This document shows, piece after piece, positions 25,279-32,994 of a DNA stretch of 64,000 nucleotides. Each line of letters opens with the position of its first letter. The stretch's first letter is position 1. The stretch lies in contig JAFXQM010000005.1 of the NCBI GenBank assembly GCA_017527075.1, positions 1-64,000 of the forward strand. Reading direction: 5' to 3'. The notes under the pieces were generated by a model. It saw nothing but the letters and a program-made list of their open reading frames with translations, was not told the DNA's origin and ran no database searches. Both the position numbers and the translations under genes were made by a program. The DNA comes from Selenomonadaceae bacterium. GTDB taxonomy: Bacteria; Bacillota; Negativicutes; Selenomonadales; Selenomonadaceae.

Positions 25279-25769
25279 TTACTTCCGTCGAGCCGAAAGA
25301 GTATCGCGTAAATCATCAAGCCCATGCCCAAGACGATTGCAATGTCCGCGACGTTGAAGACCGGCCAGATTCTGAAGTCAAAAAAATCCACGACGCAACC
25401 CGTCTGAACTCTGTCGATTAAATTTGCGACCGCGCCGCTCAAAATTGCCGTGGCTCCGAGCCGCAGGAAGCCGTCAGATTTTTTCAGCAGCGGATAAAAG
25501 TAAGCCGTCGCCAAAATCAACACCGCGCCCGTGACGAGCAAAAACATTCTCTGGTTCGACAAAATCCCGAACGCCGCGCCGGGGTTCAGCACGTATGTCA
25601 AATGGAAAATGTTTTGGATGATCGGAATGGATTCGCCGGGCACCATCGAACGCATGACGACTGCTTTGGTGAATTGGTCAAACGCGACGACGCCGAGGAA
25701 AAATACTTTGTCCCAATGAATGTATAAAATTGCAAAAACAAGTTCGACGGTCGCGAAAAATTTTTTCAC
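25257..25769 (-). CDS. lspA: Lipoprotein signal peptidase
   Basis: An approximately 170-residue aspartic protease of the inner membrane that cleaves prolipoproteins before the lipidated cysteine. Visible: FDQFTKAVV (helix 1 region), YVLNPGAAFGIL, GAVANLIDR and VVDFFDFRIWPVFNVADIAI, carrying both catalytic Asp (VVD and NVAD). I prefer the GTG at 25769 (8 nt from AAGGAG) to the TTG two codons upstream that overlaps the divIVA stop. A 30-residue hydrophobic N-terminal extension precedes the usual first helix. Translationally close to divIVA. Confidence 0.94.
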   Translation of the reverse strand: MKKFFATVELVFAILYIHWDKVFFLGVVAFDQFTKAVVMRSMVPGESIPIIQNIFHLTYVLNPGAAFGILSNQRMFLLVTGAVLILATAYFYPLLKKSDGFLRLGATAILSGAVANLIDRVQTGCVVDFFDFRIWPVFNVADIAIVLGMGLMIYAILFRLDGSNSIRNVE

Positions 25770-25771
25770 AG

Positions 25772-26551
25772 TCAATTCTCCTTGACGAGGACGGGCTTGT
25801 AAGTTTTCGTCTCGTCGGTCACGGGCTTGGTGGACACGCTGACGATGTTCGACGGAAGTTCTTCTTCAGATTCGGAAACTTTTTCGGGCGCAGAAATTTC
25901 TTCGGGCTCAGAAACTTTTTCGGGCTCAGAAACTTTTTCGGGCGCGGAAATTTTTTCAGGCGCGGAAATTTTTTCAGGCTCGGAATTTTTTTCGGGCGGC
26001 GCAGGTTTTTCGGCGGGCTTAACTTCAGGCTTAACCGGCGAAGGATTTTTTTCGTCCTCGTCGACCTTCGGCAGAGTTTCGATGATATGATTCGTTATCG
26101 CCAGCTCCGACTCGAGCACCGTGCGCATTTTGAGCAAGAAAGAATTTTTTTCGCCGATGAGCTTGGAGTACTCGGACAAAATTGAGTCGCGTTTTATTTT
26201 CGCGGCATCAATCGTCTGCTTTGCCTCGTGCTGAGCTTGGTCACGAATCTGTTGGCACTCGCGCGCGGTCTGCTCTTTAATCCCGTCGGCGTTTCTCTTA
26301 GCGGCGGAGATGACTTCGTCGGCGGTGCGCTGAGCAACAATCAGCGTGTCGTTCATGGTCTTCTCCAGCCCGCGATATTTTTCAAGCTCGGTTTCGACGG
26401 CGTAAAGTTGATTTTTGAGCCGCTCGTTATCGCCGATGAGCCGCTCGAAGTCAGCGACGACTTTGTCCAAAAAATCGTCGACTTCGTTCTCGTTGTAACC
26501 GCGGAACGCTTTCTTGAATTGATGATCGTGGATATCCATTGGCGTAAGCAA
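25772..26551 (-). CDS. divIVA: Cell division protein DivIVA with repetitive tail
   Basis: A 259-residue protein. The N-terminal membrane-curvature domain LLTPMDIHDHQFKKAFRGYN and EVDDFLDKVVADFERLI is canonical; a long coiled coil covers residues about 30-160. The last 90 residues are a Pro/Glu/Lys/Ser tail with about seven 6-residue repeats (EPEKIS, APEKIS, EPEKVS). The TTG at 26551 gives the typical MLTPMDIH start, 8 nt from GGAGG; earlier in-frame starts sit too close to the ribosome site. DivIVA gathers at negatively curved membrane and recruits division or polar proteins. The tail may be a flexible linker. Confidence 0.93.
   Translation of the reverse strand: MLTPMDIHDHQFKKAFRGYNENEVDDFLDKVVADFERLIGDNERLKNQLYAVETELEKYRGLEKTMNDTLIVAQRTADEVISAAKRNADGIKEQTARECQQIRDQAQHEAKQTIDAAKIKRDSILSEYSKLIGEKNSFLLKMRTVLESELAITNHIIETLPKVDEDEKNPSPVKPEVKPAEKPAPPEKNSEPEKISAPEKISAPEKVSEPEKVSEPEEISAPEKVSESEEELPSNIVSVSTKPVTDETKTYKPVLVKEN
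25872..25999. repeat. Coding 18-bp minisatellite in divIVA
   Basis: About seven units of 18 nt such as CAGAAACTTTTTCGGGCT and CGGAAATTTTTTCAGGCG in tandem. They encode the hexapeptide repeats of the DivIVA tail. A similar repeat forms the tail of RNase HI (44222-44360). Confidence 0.85.
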
Positions 26552-26568
26552 ATACATCGCCTCCAATT

Positions 26569-26628
26569 TTAGCTGATAGCTTCCAGCTGATAGCTGATAG
26601 AATTTTCCTAACAGCTAACAGCTTTTTA
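26569..26628. repeat. Heptamer repeat B2
   Basis: AGCTGATAGCTTCCAGCTGA with further AGCTGAT units faces CCTAACAGCTAACAGCTT across a short AT spacer, forming an inverted repeat. It occupies the whole gap between divIVA and the DUF697-like gene. Confidence 0.87.
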
Positions 26629-27072
26629 AGGTTCGGGGAGTTCCAATTTTTTTTCGTAACGGAAGTTGTGTCCGCCCTTGGGCGCGCCCAATTGCTGTTG
26701 CTTGATGTCTCTCTCGTTTGCCAAGTCCTCAGCCAAGAGCCAGCCCGCCGACTCCAACATTGCCACGGAAATTGTCGGCGCGATAAGCTGCCCGATGAAC
26801 GGCAAGACTTTTGAAACTTCCTTCGTGATGACTTTGAGCGGCTGCTTTTTTATCGTCGCAATGATTGCACTCGTCGCCAAATTTTTTGCAACCGATTCGG
26901 TTATCGAGCCGCCGAACACCGACGCCAGAGCCATTGCCATTGTCGTCATAGTCACGGTGTCGACCGCAACGCCCGAGCCCGGTGCCGGCAACATATTGCC
27001 CGCCGCTGCCAGTGCCGCGTGCCCGTGAATTATTTTTCTGCACTTACTCATTTCCTCTTCCGTCATCGGCAA
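26626..27072 (-). CDS. DUF697-like membrane-associated protein
   Basis: A 148-residue protein with two hydrophobic Ala/Gly-rich stretches, HAALAAAGNMLPAPGSGVAV (residues 18-37) and PFIGQLIAPTISVAMLESAG (about 90-110). The P.PGSG.A.D...M..MA.A...FG pattern resembles DUF697/YcjF-type domains. It sits inside the division cluster between divIVA and ylmH, but I know of no established division role. TTG start at 27072 behind GAGGGGG; an ATG two codons later is possible. Function unknown. Confidence 0.6.
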   Translation of the reverse strand: MPMTEEEMSKCRKIIHGHAALAAAGNMLPAPGSGVAVDTVTMTTMAMALASVFGGSITESVAKNLATSAIIATIKKQPLKVITKEVSKVLPFIGQLIAPTISVAMLESAGWLLAEDLANERDIKQQQLGAPKGGHNFRYEKKLELPEP

Positions 27073-27085
27073 GACTGTTTCCCCC

Positions 27086-27874
27086 TCAGAAAAATCTTTT
27101 CAGCAAAACGCCGACGCGCCCCTTTTTGGTCTGCCCGCGAATCTCGGCGACCTCCAAGCGTCCGCGTCCGCGCATACTCAGCACGTCGCCCTCTTTGACT
27201 GCCTGCGACGCGCTCTTGACGGTTTGCCAGTTGAGTTTAATTTTCTCCGCCAAAATTTCCTGCGCGGCTTTGCTCCTGGACATGCCGAAGCCCGCCGCCG
27301 CGATTGAGTCCGCGCGCAAAGAGGCAACCGTCGCTTTAATTTCTTTTGTGCGCTCTTCCTTGGCGGAAATATTTTCGAGTTCGTCGACGGAAGTTTTGAC
27401 GCTCGTGCCGCCGACCTCCGTCAGGTTCGCCGTGAAGTATTCGCACATTTTTTTATCGAGGAGAATCCGCGCGCAGTCCTTGGTGGCGATTATGTCTCCG
27501 ATGAATTTGCGGTCGACGCCCAAGCTCATGATTGAGCCGAGCACGTCGCGGTGACCGAGCCGCGCGAACTCGCCGTTCCACTCCGCCTTGATGACAGCGA
27601 TTTCAAAGTTCGGCGTGCCTTGAAAGTCTTCGTGGCAGAAGGCGGCGCGTTGACGTTCGGCTCCGCGATATCCGCCGTAAAAGTCGACGTTGAGCGAGCC
27701 GAGGCTGTTGGCAATGACGCCCGCCATTTCCTGTTCGAACGGCGACAAAAAACCTGTGAGCTTGCACTTGTGATTTTTAATTGCTTGCGCGGCGAAGTCG
27801 ACGAGCTTGACGGCAACCGCTTCGCCCTCGGTGCCTTTGTAGTATCGAATAATTTTTTCCTTTGCTTCCTGCAT
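27086..27874 (-). CDS. ylmH: S4-domain RNA-binding protein YlmH
   Basis: A 262-residue protein with an N-terminal RRM-like YlmH domain (LTGFLSPFEQEMAGVIANSL, then VDFYGGYRGAERQRAAF and LGHRDVLGSIMSLGVDRKFI) and a C-terminal S4 domain (residues about 185-245: FGMSRSKAAQEILAEKIKLN, then GDVLSMRGRGRLEV). The neighbour set sepF-ylmH-divIVA is standard in Bacillota. YlmH homologues bind stalled 50S-peptidyl-tRNA complexes and take part in rescue. I chose the ATG at 27874 behind AGAGGTC rather than the TTG at 27892. Confidence 0.93.
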   Translation of the reverse strand: MQEAKEKIIRYYKGTEGEAVAVKLVDFAAQAIKNHKCKLTGFLSPFEQEMAGVIANSLGSLNVDFYGGYRGAERQRAAFCHEDFQGTPNFEIAVIKAEWNGEFARLGHRDVLGSIMSLGVDRKFIGDIIATKDCARILLDKKMCEYFTANLTEVGGTSVKTSVDELENISAKEERTKEIKATVASLRADSIAAAGFGMSRSKAAQEILAEKIKLNWQTVKSASQAVKEGDVLSMRGRGRLEVAEIRGQTKKGRVGVLLKRFF

Positions 27875-27888
27875 GTTTGACCTCTGAA

Positions 27889-27935
27889 TCAATTAGGAAT
27901 TAGGAATTTTTTCCCCCTTGTTCCTTGTTCCTTAC
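27889..27935. repeat. Heptamer repeat A3 (GGAATTA and GGAACAA units)
   Basis: CAATTAGGAATTAGGAATT next to CCTTGTTCCTTGTTCCTTAC. Both 7-nt variants (GGAATTA, and GGAACAA on the other strand) occur side by side, as again at 62205-62251. It fills the gap between sepF and ylmH. Confidence 0.85.
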
Positions 27936-28456
27936 ATTTTTCTCGTCAGCCACGAGAAGTCACGCTCTTGCTTGGGCTCCTCTTTGTTGGCAATGACCAT
28001 GACGGTTTTGGGCGTGCAGACGAAGACGCTGTCGTTGACCTGCTGAACGTCGCCGTCGATAGCGTAAGTCGTGCCCAACGCGAAGTCGATAATGCGCCGC
28101 GCGTGTTCGGGGCTCGTGTGCTCCAAGTCGATTATGACCGGAATATCCTCGCGCAAGCAGTCGGCGATGACCTTTGCGTCGTCGTCGAAGTTCTTGGGCC
28201 TTATCGTCGTTATTTTCGATTTCGCCATGGGTTTGGCGGCATTGTTGTTAGTCATCAAATCATCCCTCGCCGATATCGCCGAATTAAAATCAACTACCTT
28301 GTGCCCCGACATGTTCGCGGGCGGTGGTTGTATTGGCGATTCTGTTTGTTCGGGCTGCGCGCTCGGCAGCTCTTCCTTTGTACTCATCGCAACTACCTTC
28401 TCCTCATCTTTGTCTGACAGTCCGAGAGTTCGGCTCACCCTGTCCACTATTTCCAT
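27932..28456 (-). CDS. sepF: Cell division protein SepF
   Basis: A 174-residue FtsZ-binding membrane anchor. The N-terminal amphipathic helix MEIVDRVSRTLGLS is the membrane-targeting sequence; a disordered Gln/Pro-rich linker follows (residues 20-75), then the SepF core: ITTIRPKNFDDDAKVIADCL, IPVIIDLEHTSPEHARRIID, FALGTTYAIDGDVQQV and FVCTPKTVMV. ATG at 28456 is 9 nt behind GAGAGGAG; the longer frame has no ribosome site. It lies between yggS and ylmH as expected. Confidence 0.95.
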   Translation of the reverse strand: MEIVDRVSRTLGLSDKDEEKVVAMSTKEELPSAQPEQTESPIQPPPANMSGHKVVDFNSAISARDDLMTNNNAAKPMAKSKITTIRPKNFDDDAKVIADCLREDIPVIIDLEHTSPEHARRIIDFALGTTYAIDGDVQQVNDSVFVCTPKTVMVIANKEEPKQERDFSWLTRKM

Positions 28457-28477
28457 CCGCTTAAACTCCTCTCGCAA

Positions 28478-28552
28478 AGCAGCTGATAGCTTTTAGCTGG
28501 TAGCGGTTAGAAAAAAATCCTAACAACTAATCGCTGACAGCTAACAGCTTAA
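28478..28552. repeat. Heptamer repeat B3
   Basis: AGCTGATAGCTTTTAGCTGG and GTAGCGGTTAG face CCTAACAACTAATCGCTGAC and AGCTAACAGCTT. The repeat fills the sepF-yggS gap and touches the yggS stop. Confidence 0.87.
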
Positions 28553-29199
28553 TAAAGTCTCTCGCCGAAAATGGCTGTGCCGACCCGAACGACGTTTGCA
28601 CCCTCCGCGACCGCCACTTTGTAATCGTGCGTCATGCCCATCGACAGCAAGTCAAAATTTTCTCGCGAAGTCCTCAGCTCGTCGAAGAGCGCGCGCATTT
28701 GTCTGAAGAGCGGGCGGCAGTCCTCCGCGTCGGGAAAATTCGGCGCAATCATCATCAGTCCGCGCAGGCGAAGATTTTTTGCCGCGTCGGCGAAATTTAT
28801 CAGCGCGTCCAAATCCTCAAGCAACACGCCAGACTTTTGCGGCTCGCGCGCCGCGTTGACTTGAATCAGCACATCTTGAACTTTTTCGAGTGCGCCCGCC
28901 GCTTTGTCGAGAGCCGCCGCCAAGTGAACGCTGTCAACCGAATGAATCACGTCGAAGAGTTTGACCGCCGCTTTGACTTTGTTCGTTTGCAAATGACCGA
29001 TAAGGTGACGAGTGACCGCGCGGTCGAGCGACTGAAATTTTTCCGCCGCCTCCTGCACGCGATTTTCTCCGATGTCGGTCGCGCCCGCGTCAATCGCCTC
29101 GCGCATGACTTCGACGCCGTGATTTTTTGTCACCGCCACCAAAATTATTTTATCGTCGAGCTCGGCTCTTATCGCCCGAAAATTTTCTGCCACGCTCAA
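28549..29199 (-). CDS. yggS: PLP homeostasis protein YggS/PLPBP
   Basis: A 216-residue single-domain PLP-binding protein of the alanine-racemase-like barrel fold; it keeps PLP and amino-acid pools in balance rather than catalysing a known reaction. PLP lysine in ILVAVTKNH near residue 23, then IGENRVQEAAEKF, HLIGHLQTNKVK and LSMGMTHDYKVAVAEGANVV, VRVGTAIFG. The TTG at 29199 lies 8 nt from GGAGGTG and gives the usual SVAENF start; the frame upstream to 29238 has no site. First gene of the sepF-ylmH-divIVA cluster. Confidence 0.94.
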   Translation of the reverse strand: MSVAENFRAIRAELDDKIILVAVTKNHGVEVMREAIDAGATDIGENRVQEAAEKFQSLDRAVTRHLIGHLQTNKVKAAVKLFDVIHSVDSVHLAAALDKAAGALEKVQDVLIQVNAAREPQKSGVLLEDLDALINFADAAKNLRLRGLMMIAPNFPDAEDCRPLFRQMRALFDELRTSRENFDLLSMGMTHDYKVAVAEGANVVRVGTAIFGERLY

Positions 29200-29290
29200 A
29201 CGTCGTTCACCTCCGCAATTGAAAATTTTCACACGCATATATTAAACCAGTTGGGTTTTCGCGTCAATGAAAACATCTTGAATAGACAAA

Positions 29291-29325
29291 CAAAAAAATC
29301 CCTCGCGCGCGGCGAAGGATTTTTT
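29291..29325. terminator. Bidirectional terminator
   Basis: Stem ATCCCTCGC / GCGAAGGAT flanked by A7 and T7, between the 29342 gene and yggS. Confidence 0.85.
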
Positions 29326-29341
29326 TATGGCTGATAAATTT

Positions 29342-30172
29342 TCAGTAGAGGAAAACGACGGCAATGTTGTCGAGGAAGTGCGAGAGATTATTTTCGTAAA
29401 GAACCAAGTCGGCGTCTTCCATGGAGAGGACGGGCGTGGCGTTGAGGTCGTCGAGGTCAATGGCAGTGACGATTAACGGATTGGAGCCTGCGCGGCCGGC
29501 TTCGCTCATGTCGCGGGCGTAACTGGCCATGCCTTCGCGGATGATTCTGTCGTAATCGAGATTTTTGTGTCCGTAAATTTTTTGTCCGCGGGCGTCGCGA
29601 ATGACGGGGCTCATTACGGGATTAATCCTGCCCAAGCCGCGGCAATCGACGACGAGTCCTGTGTAATGACCGCCGGAATAACTCGGCTGCGATTCTTTGA
29701 CGGGCGGACGATATTCGGGGGCGGGCGTCGGGAACGGTTCAATTTCAATCGGGCGTTGAATGACAGTTTCGGCCAGACCGTTCGTGCCGCCGAAGAGCGG
29801 AAGTTCCATTGTGACGGAGTAGCCGCCGCCTGAGAGCTCGCCCTCGTCGACGATGACTGCGCCTTTGATAACCGCGCTGATTTTCGTCCTGACCACGTCG
29901 GAAGTCAACATCATTTGCTCGACCGTCGTTTCCGCGTCGACCTGCACGCCGTTGACTGCCTCCGCCAGCTGACGATAAGCATCGGCCACCGCCGCCCGCC
30001 GCGCCATCATTGCCGCGTGAGCCGCCGTCCGTGCCAGCTGCGGATTGGCAACGCCCATGCCCGTCACTTGGATTGTGTTTGAATTCCAGTTCGGTGCGGC
30101 TTCGACTTGCCCGCCGACCGCAAAGAAAATTATCGCGAGCAATGCGCCGAGCAGTTTAAATTTTCCTATCAT
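29342..30172 (-). CDS. Secreted LPP20-like protein
   Basis: A 276-residue protein with an N-terminal signal peptide (KFKLLGALLAIIFFAVGG, cleavage near VEA). The next part, IQVTGMGVANPQLARTAAHA then MMARRAAVADAYRQLAEAVN, matches the helix-rich core of LPP20-family envelope proteins, although the lipobox cysteine is absent. Residues 125-165 are proline-rich; the C-terminal 100 residues contain GLVVDCRGLGRINPVMSP, seen in related Negativicutes-type exported proteins. Possibly an outer-envelope or periplasmic structural protein. Function unknown. Confidence 0.65.
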   Translation of the reverse strand: MIGKFKLLGALLAIIFFAVGGQVEAAPNWNSNTIQVTGMGVANPQLARTAAHAAMMARRAAVADAYRQLAEAVNGVQVDAETTVEQMMLTSDVVRTKISAVIKGAVIVDEGELSGGGYSVTMELPLFGGTNGLAETVIQRPIEIEPFPTPAPEYRPPVKESQPSYSGGHYTGLVVDCRGLGRINPVMSPVIRDARGQKIYGHKNLDYDRIIREGMASYARDMSEAGRAGSNPLIVTAIDLDDLNATPVLSMEDADLVLYENNLSHFLDNIAVVFLY

Positions 30173-30265
30173 CCTTGAAACCTCCCCAAAAAATTTTTCG
30201 TTTCGATTTGCGCTCAGTTTATCTTGCGATTGTTAAAATCATATTTGAGGCGGCGAAGAAATTGC

Positions 30266-30694
30266 TTAAGCCTCGGAGAGCAGACCCGTCACGAAAAAAG
30301 TTGCGTTCGCCTTCGCGTAAAGTTTTCCTTTCGCGTCGAGGATTTTACATTCGCAGACCATTGTCTTCCGTCCGTCGTGGAGAACCGTCGCCTCCGTGAA
30401 AATTCTCGGCGTGTGTATCATCACCGCGTGCATGAACTCAATCGTCAGCGAAATGGTCACGACCCGCTTGTTCAACGCCAAACACTTCGCGCCCATGGCA
30501 GTGTCCGCCATCGTCGTGAGCACTCCGCCGTGCGCCATCGAGTAAAGGTTTGCGTGCCGAGAGTCCGCGCACAACTCCAGCCGCGCTTCGCCGTCGGGCG
30601 TCGGCACAACTTCAATCTCCAAAAAATCTATTACGGTGTTCGCGTGACAGAACTCAATGATTTGCTCTTGCGTCGGCTTGTGCAACTCGTCCAC
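30266..30694 (-). CDS. PaaI-family hotdog thioesterase
   Basis: A 142-residue hotdog-fold protein. NLYSMAHGGVLTTMADTAMG near residue 50 carries the PaaI motif (HGG...D.A.G with the catalytic Asp), followed by VTISLTIEFMHAV and ATVLHDGRKTMVCECKILD. Such enzymes hydrolyse acyl- or aryl-CoA thioesters. No CoA pathway gene is adjacent, so the substrate is open. No signal peptide. Confidence 0.88.
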   Translation of the reverse strand: MDELHKPTQEQIIEFCHANTVIDFLEIEVVPTPDGEARLELCADSRHANLYSMAHGGVLTTMADTAMGAKCLALNKRVVTISLTIEFMHAVMIHTPRIFTEATVLHDGRKTMVCECKILDAKGKLYAKANATFFVTGLLSEA

Positions 30695-30742
30695 TCCTCC
30701 GAAATTTTTTTGAGTGTATAATCTTTTCCCGGCAGTGTCAAT

Positions 30743-30778
30743 GAAAAAAACTCCTCGCCGAAAATATCGACGGGGAGT
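30743..30778 (-). terminator. Terminator of the SCIFF gene
   Basis: Minus strand stem ACTCCCCGTCGA / TCGGCGAGGAGT, loop TATTT, then seven T. Confidence 0.92.
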
Positions 30779-30799
30779 TTTGATTTTGCCGAAAGGAAA

Positions 30800-30946
30800 T
30801 TATTTCTTCTGACGCTCGCAAACTTGGTTGCCGACGGTGCAACTGGTTTTGCACGCGCTCTGGCACGACGCCTGGCACTCGCCGCAACCGCCCTTGGTCA
30901 GCGTGGCTTGCAGATTCGGCTTGTTGATTGTCTTGATGTGTTTCAT
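30800..30946 (-). CDS. scfA: SCIFF peptide (six cysteines in forty-five), radical-SAM-modified
   Basis: A 48-residue precursor starting MKHIKTINKPNLQATL. The core GGCGECQASCQSACKTSC plus NQVC gives cysteines at 21, 24, 28, 32, 36 and 43, the exact SCIFF pattern. In clostridia a radical SAM/SPASM enzyme (ScfB), usually encoded next door, installs thioether links. Here the neighbours are a thioesterase and a polyprenyl synthase, so the maturase must be elsewhere. ATG behind AAGGGAG; strong terminator downstream. The peptide's biological role is not established in the family. Confidence 0.93.
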   Translation of the reverse strand: MKHIKTINKPNLQATLTKGGCGECQASCQSACKTSCTVGNQVCERQKK

Positions 30947-30994
30947 GTTATCAGCTCCCTTGTTCAATTAAGAATTAAAAATAAATCGACGAAG

Positions 30995-31170
30995 TTGAGG
31001 CCGTCCCGGATGGACGGCCGCGCCGCACACGCCGCAGGACAGCGGCGTCCGGCGCACACCAGGTCGCGGGTTACCTTAACCGCCGAATCACGAGCGACCA
31101 ACGCCCCCGCGAGGCTCCCTTTTCTTTTGCTTCTTTTCTTTTGGGTGAGCAAAAGAAAAGAAGATTTCAA
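30995..31170 (+). repeat. Structured dispersed repeat C2, forward
   Basis: Opens with GTTGAGGCCGTCCCGGATGG, the same as C1. Second hairpin ACGCCGC / GCGGCGT. Core CGCGGGTTACCTTAACCGCC and ACGCCCCCGCGAGGC. Terminal hairpin CTTCTTTTCTTTTG / CAAAAGAAAAGAAG with loop GGTGAG, preceded by a copy CTTTTCTTTTG of the arm. It fills most of the gap between the SCIFF and polyprenyl synthase genes; the other 90 bp show nothing. Confidence 0.87.
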
Positions 31171-31262
31171 AGTTCAAAAGAAATTTCTCCGCCCGAAGAA
31201 CGCGACTCGCCCCGGCATTGAGGACTGGTTCTGCGTGCCCACTCTTGAGAAAGAGGGGACAA

Positions 31263-32219
31263 TTATCTCGTGCGGTCGACGATGAAGTCGGCAACCTGTT
31301 CGAGGGCGAGCGCGACGGAAGTTTTCAGCGTGAGCGGAAGATTCACTCGCGCCGAATCAATGTGCGCCTCAGCCCGCGTCCTGCAGTAATCAACCGCGTC
31401 CGTGGCTTGAATGATTTTTATCGCGGCTTCGACGTCCCCGCCGCCCGTGACGATTTTTTTCAGCGTCTCCGCCTCGTTGCTGACTTCCAGCGCGCGAATC
31501 ACCGGCAGAGTTATCACGCCGCTCTTGAGGTCGCCGCCGCGGGGTTTGCCCGTGATTTTTTCGTCGCCGAAAAAGTCGAGCAAGTCATCAATGATTTGGA
31601 AGGCGAGCCCCAAGCCCGAACCGTAAGCCGTGAGATTTTCAATTTCGCGTTCATCCATCTGCGCGACGATTCCGCCGAGCCGACAGCAGCTTGAGAGGAA
31701 AATCGCCGTCTTCAGATTGATGTGCGTGTAATACTCGGTCATGGTCGGCACTTCAAAGAGCGAGCGGTCTTGCATGATTTCTCCGACGCAAAGATTTTTC
31801 ACGAGCTTGGAGAGAATCAGTTGGACTTGCGCGCCGTAATTATTTTCCGCGACGAGTTGAAAGGCTTTGGCGAAAAGATAATCGCCGACGAGCACCGCGA
31901 TTTGCGCGCCGTATTTGGAGTTGGCGGTTTCGACGCCGCGCCGCTTCTTCGACGTGTCGATTATGTCGTCGTGGACGAGACTGGCCGTGTGAATCAGTTC
32001 GAGAGCCGTCGCCAGAGGCATGGTCTTTTCGGGCGGACAATTCGTTTTGGAATTCGCGCACAGCAGGAAGAGCATCGGGCGCAAACGTTTTCCGCCTTTG
32101 AACAGCGGCGCGCACGCTTCGAAGATGAACGGGTCATCCGAAATTGATTGCCTGATATGCTCCTCCAGTACGAGTAAATTTTTTGCTGCTGCGTCGTTCA
32201 GTGCCGCCACGAAGTTCAA
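31263..32219 (-). CDS. Trans-polyprenyl diphosphate synthase
   Basis: A 318-residue all-helical isoprenoid synthase. First Asp-rich motif SLVHDDIIDTSKKRRG (FARM) near residue 80, second LAFQIIDDLLDFFGDEKI (SARM) near 210, plus GGKRLRPMLFLL and GDYLFAKAF. Composition around the FARM resembles heptaprenyl/octaprenyl synthases that make the menaquinone side chain. TTG start, with GGTGAG upstream. No other quinone gene lies nearby, so chain length is unassigned. Confidence 0.92.
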   Translation of the reverse strand: MNFVAALNDAAAKNLLVLEEHIRQSISDDPFIFEACAPLFKGGKRLRPMLFLLCANSKTNCPPEKTMPLATALELIHTASLVHDDIIDTSKKRRGVETANSKYGAQIAVLVGDYLFAKAFQLVAENNYGAQVQLILSKLVKNLCVGEIMQDRSLFEVPTMTEYYTHINLKTAIFLSSCCRLGGIVAQMDEREIENLTAYGSGLGLAFQIIDDLLDFFGDEKITGKPRGGDLKSGVITLPVIRALEVSNEAETLKKIVTGGGDVEAAIKIIQATDAVDYCRTRAEAHIDSARVNLPLTLKTSVALALEQVADFIVDRTR

Positions 32220-32373
32220 TCATCTCACCGCCGAAAAATTTTTTGCAATTCTATCACAGCCCAAATTTAAAATCAATTGCGCGGGCAACGGCTCACGGCT
32301 TTTTTGATTCGGGAAAAGGATTTTCAATGCGCGCGTCAAAATATTTCGCAAGCGTATGGAAGGAGTGTTTGAT

Positions 32374-32994
32374 ATGAAAGTTCTCTTGGTCAACGGCTCA
32401 CCGAAAGCCAACGGCAACACGAGCATCGCGCTCAAGGAAATGATTAAAATCTTTGAGGCTGAGGGCGTCGAGACGAATTACTTCCACATCGGCAACAAAG
32501 TTGTTCGCGGGTGTGTCGCCTGCCAAAGTTGTTTCAAAATCGGCAAGTGCGTCTTCAACGACGTGGTCAACGAGATTGCGCCCGTGTTCATGGAGTCGGA
32601 CGGGTTTGTCATCGGCGCGCCCGTTTATTTTGCCTCGCCGAACGGAACGGCGATTGCCTTCCTCGACAGACTTTTTTACAGCACGTTCACGCAGGACAAG
32701 TCGGGCAAGGTCGGCGCGGGAGTCGTGGTCGCGCGTCGCGGCGGTTGCTCGTCGGCTTACGATGTGCTCAACAAATATTTCGGCAACTGCGGCATGACGA
32801 TTGCCGGCAGCCAATATTGGAACATGGTTTACGGCTTGGAGCCCGGCGAAGGCGCGCAGGACGCTGAAGGCTTGCAGACGATGCGCACGCTCGCCCGCAA
32901 CATGACTTTCCTCATGAAGAGTATCGCGCTCGGCAAAGAGAAGTTCGGCTTGCCCAAGCTCGAAGAGTGGACGCCCACTCATTTTATCAGATGA
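32374..32994 (+). CDS. NADPH-dependent FMN reductase-like flavoprotein
   Basis: A 206-residue flavodoxin-fold protein. MKVLLVNGSPKANGNTSIAL holds the phosphate-binding loop for FMN; GCVACQSCFKIGKCVFND near residue 48 is the cysteine-rich insert of the iron-sulfur flavoprotein/NAD(P)H reductase group; IGAPVYFASPNGTAIAFLDR and RRGGCSSAYDVLNKYF follow. ATG at 32374 is 8 nt from AAGGAG. It is first of a chain of overlapping genes; its stop overlaps the next start (ATGA). Substrate unknown. Confidence 0.9.
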   Translation: MKVLLVNGSPKANGNTSIALKEMIKIFEAEGVETNYFHIGNKVVRGCVACQSCFKIGKCVFNDVVNEIAPVFMESDGFVIGAPVYFASPNGTAIAFLDRLFYSTFTQDKSGKVGAGVVVARRGGCSSAYDVLNKYFGNCGMTIAGSQYWNMVYGLEPGEGAQDAEGLQTMRTLARNMTFLMKSIALGKEKFGLPKLEEWTPTHFIR

